From Siniperca chuatsi (Eukaryota; Chordata; Actinopteri; Centrarchiformes; Sinipercidae), in NCBI RefSeq assembly GCF_020085105.1, contig NC_058058.1:8289175-8353174 (forward strand): DNA of 64,000 nucleotides, written 5' to 3'. Positions 60,763 to 64,000 of this stretch are shown piece by piece; the first letter of the stretch is position 1; each line of letters opens with the position of its first letter. The translations under genes were made by a program, and so were the position numbers. Below the pieces are notes generated by a model. That model was not told where the DNA came from. It searched no databases and saw only the letters and a list, made by a program, of their open reading frames with translations.

Positions 60763-61170
60763 ATAAGTTTGTTAAAGCATGCTCCACAAACTGTGCTTTG
60801 CAACTGTCTTTATCCTCGTGTGTGCTGGTTGTTCTCAAAAATACATTTGGTTTGGGCCATTTTGACCATCACAGGCAACAATGTGACATAGTGATTTTCA
60901 TCAATCAAGGAAAAAGGCATCTTCTGCCATGTGGTAATTACCATAACGTCTGGTACATTCACACACTTCCCATCCAAGAACATGTCTACAGACATTTGTG
61001 ACAAAATAAAAATCCAGTCCTTCCTAACATCCACAGGAAATGCGTTCATCTGAGGTATACATGTATGTTTACTCAGTATTCCTTTAGCGATCCTGCTCTC
61101 GTTGTCTTCGTAGAAATGCAGTAAGATTCACAAGCTGGTCAGAGTTCCACTTATGTCGCTTTTATGCTCT

Positions 61171-63466
61171 TCATTGGGACTCAATAAAAAAGGACACTTT
61201 GCAAAGTGTATCTGAAAAAAGAAAGAGAAGTAATTAGTTCACCTACAAATCTTTGGCACCATATGTTTAACGTGCGCCCACGCTAACATTGACAGCTAAT
61301 GAAAATGACAGCCATTATAGATTTGGCCGAGCATTGGTCTCTGGTCAGCTTGTACTAAAACACAAGTTATATAAACTGACAGACCAAATTATGTCAAATG
61401 GCTTTGCCAGGGTCGGTGAAAAATGTTCTTTTATGTGCTCTGGGTCCCTTTTCAGTCATAAGTAATATAAAAAGAATATCTGAAAACACAATGCACTGTG
61501 ACAGGAAAAAAGTCTTAGTTAAAAGTCACAACATAATGTTTCAAACATCAAAAACTCACATTTGACATTTTAGATTTTGTTTTAGAATTCTAAAAAAAAA
61601 AAGATCATGAAAATGAATGATACTGTCAAACTTCCTGTTGCTACACAAAAGATATCATGATTTGAACAGAGAAACATTACAATGAAGTTATCAACATTAT
61701 ATAAGACACTTTACCTGTGATGCGGTCTTCTGCACTGGGAGACTCCATGGATTTCCATCTTTTGGGAGCAGATTCTAAAAGGGAGAGATCATCTGCTCTC
61801 AGTGTCTGAAGCAGAGTCTTCCTCCTCAGAAATCTGAACACATGTGTTGAGGGAAAAAAAAGACCCCGAACCCAACGCAAACCCAACGCAAACATGAACA
61901 GAAAGGATACTGTTGTCGATAGTGACGCTCGGCATCCTGCAGCCACTCCAGCATGTCAGAGAGTGACGGGGCGGTGGCCGAGCGCTCGGTTACAGTCAGC
62001 AGATCCAGACTGACTGTGTTCTGCTCGTAAAGCTGGAAGACTGCAGAAACCTGGTTACTGATGGAATCTCTGACAGACTGTAGAGAAGACCTGACGGCAA
62101 GAGGGAGGGAGGGATGGATAGATAGTATAGGTGCCCTGTGTCAAAATCCAAAATCTAGTTTCAAACCCCTTTATTATTTTAGCTGATATTGTGCTCACAT
62201 GGAGCATATTCCTAAATAAATCACAAAAAACGGACACAGGATTTTTTTTTTCTGAGGCTCTGGGCAGAACATTTAGTACCCATTTACACTGCACCTGCAC
62301 ATGGCATGGTACTAACAGGTAACAAGGTAAATACACAAGTCAAAGAGAGTATGAGGAATGGGCAGTGCAGTTATCAAAAAGTGGCTGATGGTACACCACT
62401 CTTGTTTTAGTGGCATATGCTGATTCAGAGTAGTACTCTATGGTCACTGATTTTTGCTATGCTGCTGTCGTTCTACTGGCTTATGGCACTTAAAAACGAT
62501 ATGTCACTAATGATTTACTGACATATACAACTTCCCACTGGCATATTCTGATCCTTACTGGCATAAGCCACTGCTGATCATGATTTTGCGATTTCCTGTT
62601 CCACTGGTGGATAACACTTTTCACTGGCATATACCGATGGTCTCTTGTTTTATCGTCACCTGCCAGCGGAAAGTGATATGACAGTATGGCAGTGGTATCT
62701 GCCAGTGGAACAGGAGTGACAAACTGTTTATAAACCACAAATAATAAGCAGCATATCACATTTAGCGGTGACACATGATAGCAAAAATCTGTATATGCCA
62801 GAGGAAAAGTGATAATTGTCAGTAAAACACGAGTGACATACTGTCCGTGAGTGCCGTAAGCCAGTAAAATAGCAGCAGCATACCAATAATCAACAGTGAC
62901 ATCACTCTGTGACATCAGCACGTATCACTAAAAAAGATCTCAGGGTCACTTGGAACAGGGGGGCAGTAGAGGCCCATAGCTCATATTTGCCCAGGGCCCC
63001 ACTAGCAGGTTGTGCTGGCCCTGCATGGTTGCTGCTGTAATGAGTGATTATTAAGCAACCACATCAGCTAGATGCCAAAAAATAGAAGTCACAAGTTATG
63101 TCTGTAATATTGCACATCTCAGGGAAAGAGGTGAGTCTGTACATCACTACATTCTTACAGTCTCCATTTGTGTTGCACTAATTACCCAGTTACTTACATC
63201 TTTTCATTGAGTTTGCCCAGTACTGTATCCGTGGCTTGTAAGAGCTTGAAACGCAGCCGTTCCTCCAGGTCAGGAAAGTCTCTGAGCGGTGTGTTGGAGA
63301 TTTGGACATTGGAAAGCGCTCTCGACTGCTCTGCCAAATTCCCGAGAGACACCATCAGAGGGCTGCAATCGGCCAACACAGTCGTCCATACTTTCTGATT
63401 GTTTTCAAGACTCTGGAAGCTTTTCCTCAGTGCTTGATGAAGTGAAAGTAGTGCAGGTTTGGACAT
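61171..63466 (-). CDS. airim: AIRIM (C1orf109), AFG2-interacting ribosome maturation factor
   Basis: Four exons on the minus strand, high-low: 63466-63198, 62090-61911, 61833-61715, 61211-61171. They join in phase to 609 nt, 202 residues (human 203). Conserved blocks are LLSLHQALRKSFQSLE, LAEQSRAL, DFPDLEERLRFKLLQATD, 'SLSDMLEWLQDAERHYRQ', then LRRKTLL and the C-terminal KVSFFIESQ. The protein is mainly helical with no signal or membrane segment. In human cells AIRIM joins AFG2A, AFG2B and CINP in the 55LCC complex, which recycles factors from pre-60S ribosomes and acts on replisomes. The donor of exon 2 (ACA|GTATCC) is non-optimal but keeps the frame. The gene converges on the claudin and diverges from the putative CDCA8. 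Confidence 0.92.
62141..63190. other. AIRIM intron 1
   Basis: About 1.1 kb without coding capacity. From 62370 to 62935, short words such as 'actggcatat', CCAGTGG and 'cactgg' recur many times on both strands. This is an irregular, degenerate repeat array rather than a clean tandem. Confidence 0.45.
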
Positions 63467-63860
63467 TTCAGCCGCTGATTTTAGACATCAATTGACCACA
63501 AAATCAAAGCCGCGTGTGAGCAATAAATGGATACTTGTATTTGAGTTATTTTAATCCATTTTGGAGCAACAGACTCCTTTAATACGATTTCTGTAACCAT
63601 TTAAAGCGTGGTAACATTAGCGCTAATAACAGCACATTTCCACCATGTTGTCTAGACCTATTTCCGTTCTCCTGATGTAAACACTGACGTTTAGTGCTAC
63701 GATAGGTCGAGAGACATTTTTTCGTGACGCAAAGCAATCACGCGTTCTAATTGGCTGACTTTGCTTACGGCCCCTCCCCGCGCGGAGATTTGAAAAAGGC
63801 TTTGTGAAGGAAGGGAGGAAGAGTTGAGTGTCCGAGGAAGAAAGACATAACCAGGTAGTT
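63467..63860 (+). promoter_or_regulatory. Bidirectional AIRIM / probable CDCA8 promoter
   Basis: Going right from the AIRIM start: a CCAAT box in reverse (ATTGG at 63750-63754), a TGACG motif near 63725, then CGCGCG (63779-63784), a 4-base spacer and TTTGAA (63789-63794). CDE followed by CHR at 4-base spacing with an upstream CCAAT box is the textbook layout of G2/M-phase promoters. AIRIM (C1orf109) and CDCA8 are divergent neighbours in human, so the plus-strand gene is probably CDCA8. A splice donor CCAG|GTAG at 63854/63855 may end its non-coding first exon. No CDCA8 coding sequence is seen before the window ends. Confidence 0.5.
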
Positions 63861-64000
63861 AATTGTTTATAAAATATGAGTCACCATGGTAAAAACTTCA
63901 TTAAATGTTTGTGCGTGTGAACGACACTGACAACAAAACAAGTCAGCCTAATTGCGGGGCAAGCCGGTGGTCGTGCTAACTATCTAGCAGAACAAGTGGC

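Noticed and set aside
63873-63920. ATGAGTCACCATGG as the CDCA8 start codon
   Set aside because: The frame ends after about a dozen codons and does not resemble the borealin N-terminus, so it is probably intron or UTR.

Overview
The window looks like nuclear DNA of a ray-finned fish, most likely a percomorph-type teleost. It has vertebrate multi-exon genes with GT-AG introns, long CA/GT microsatellites, and many interspersed repeats of kinds familiar from percomorph genomes: short inverted-repeat elements, a tRNA-like SINE and LINE relics. There is no prokaryotic, viral or plasmid architecture. Gene identities come from recognising conserved protein blocks by eye; no database search was run.

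Layout, left to right. (1) 1-2.8 kb: a CpG-rich left edge, then a C1orf216/UPF0500 homologue on the minus strand with one coding exon. (2) 2.8-12 kb: non-coding, with a SINE, a broken LINE, a long fold-back element, a 149-bp CA microsatellite and, at 10.2-10.7 kb, a non-repetitive homeobox-site-rich stretch that resembles a conserved developmental enhancer. (3) 12.3-27.4 kb, minus strand: the complete claspin gene. I could join 24 coding exons into one 4,047-nt frame (1,348 residues), including the triple Chk1-binding repeat. (4) 27.5-30.5 kb: the divergent claspin/AGO4 intergenic region, with E2F and CCAAT sites on the claspin side and paired NRF1 sites on the AGO4 side. (5) 30.5-52.0 kb, plus strand: a complete Argonaute-4 gene of 19 coding exons, 2,595 nt, 864 residues, followed by a 3' UTR of about 4 kb. 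(6) 59.6-60.3 kb, plus strand: an intronless claudin reading frame. (7) 61.2-63.5 kb, minus strand: AIRIM (C1orf109) in four exons, 202 residues. (8) 63.5-64.0 kb: a probable bidirectional promoter whose right half has the CCAAT plus CDE/CHR layout of a G2/M gene; CDCA8 (borealin) is the expected divergent neighbour but its coding part is outside the window.

Claspin (ATR-Chk1 checkpoint and fork speed), AIRIM (55LCC ATPase complex, ribosome maturation and replisome turnover) and the putative CDCA8 (chromosomal passenger complex) are all cell-cycle or replication genes. AGO4 binds small RNAs and here lacks two of the four slicer residues. The order C1orf216-CLSPN-AGO4 matches human 1p34.3, but AGO1 and AGO3, which follow AGO4 in mammals, are absent from the 12 kb downstream.

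I found no convincing undescribed system. The most distinctive observations are an in-frame tandem donor in AGO4 exon 10, inverted-repeat elements occupying introns, the AGO4 3' UTR palindrome, and the AIRIM/CDCA8 promoter.
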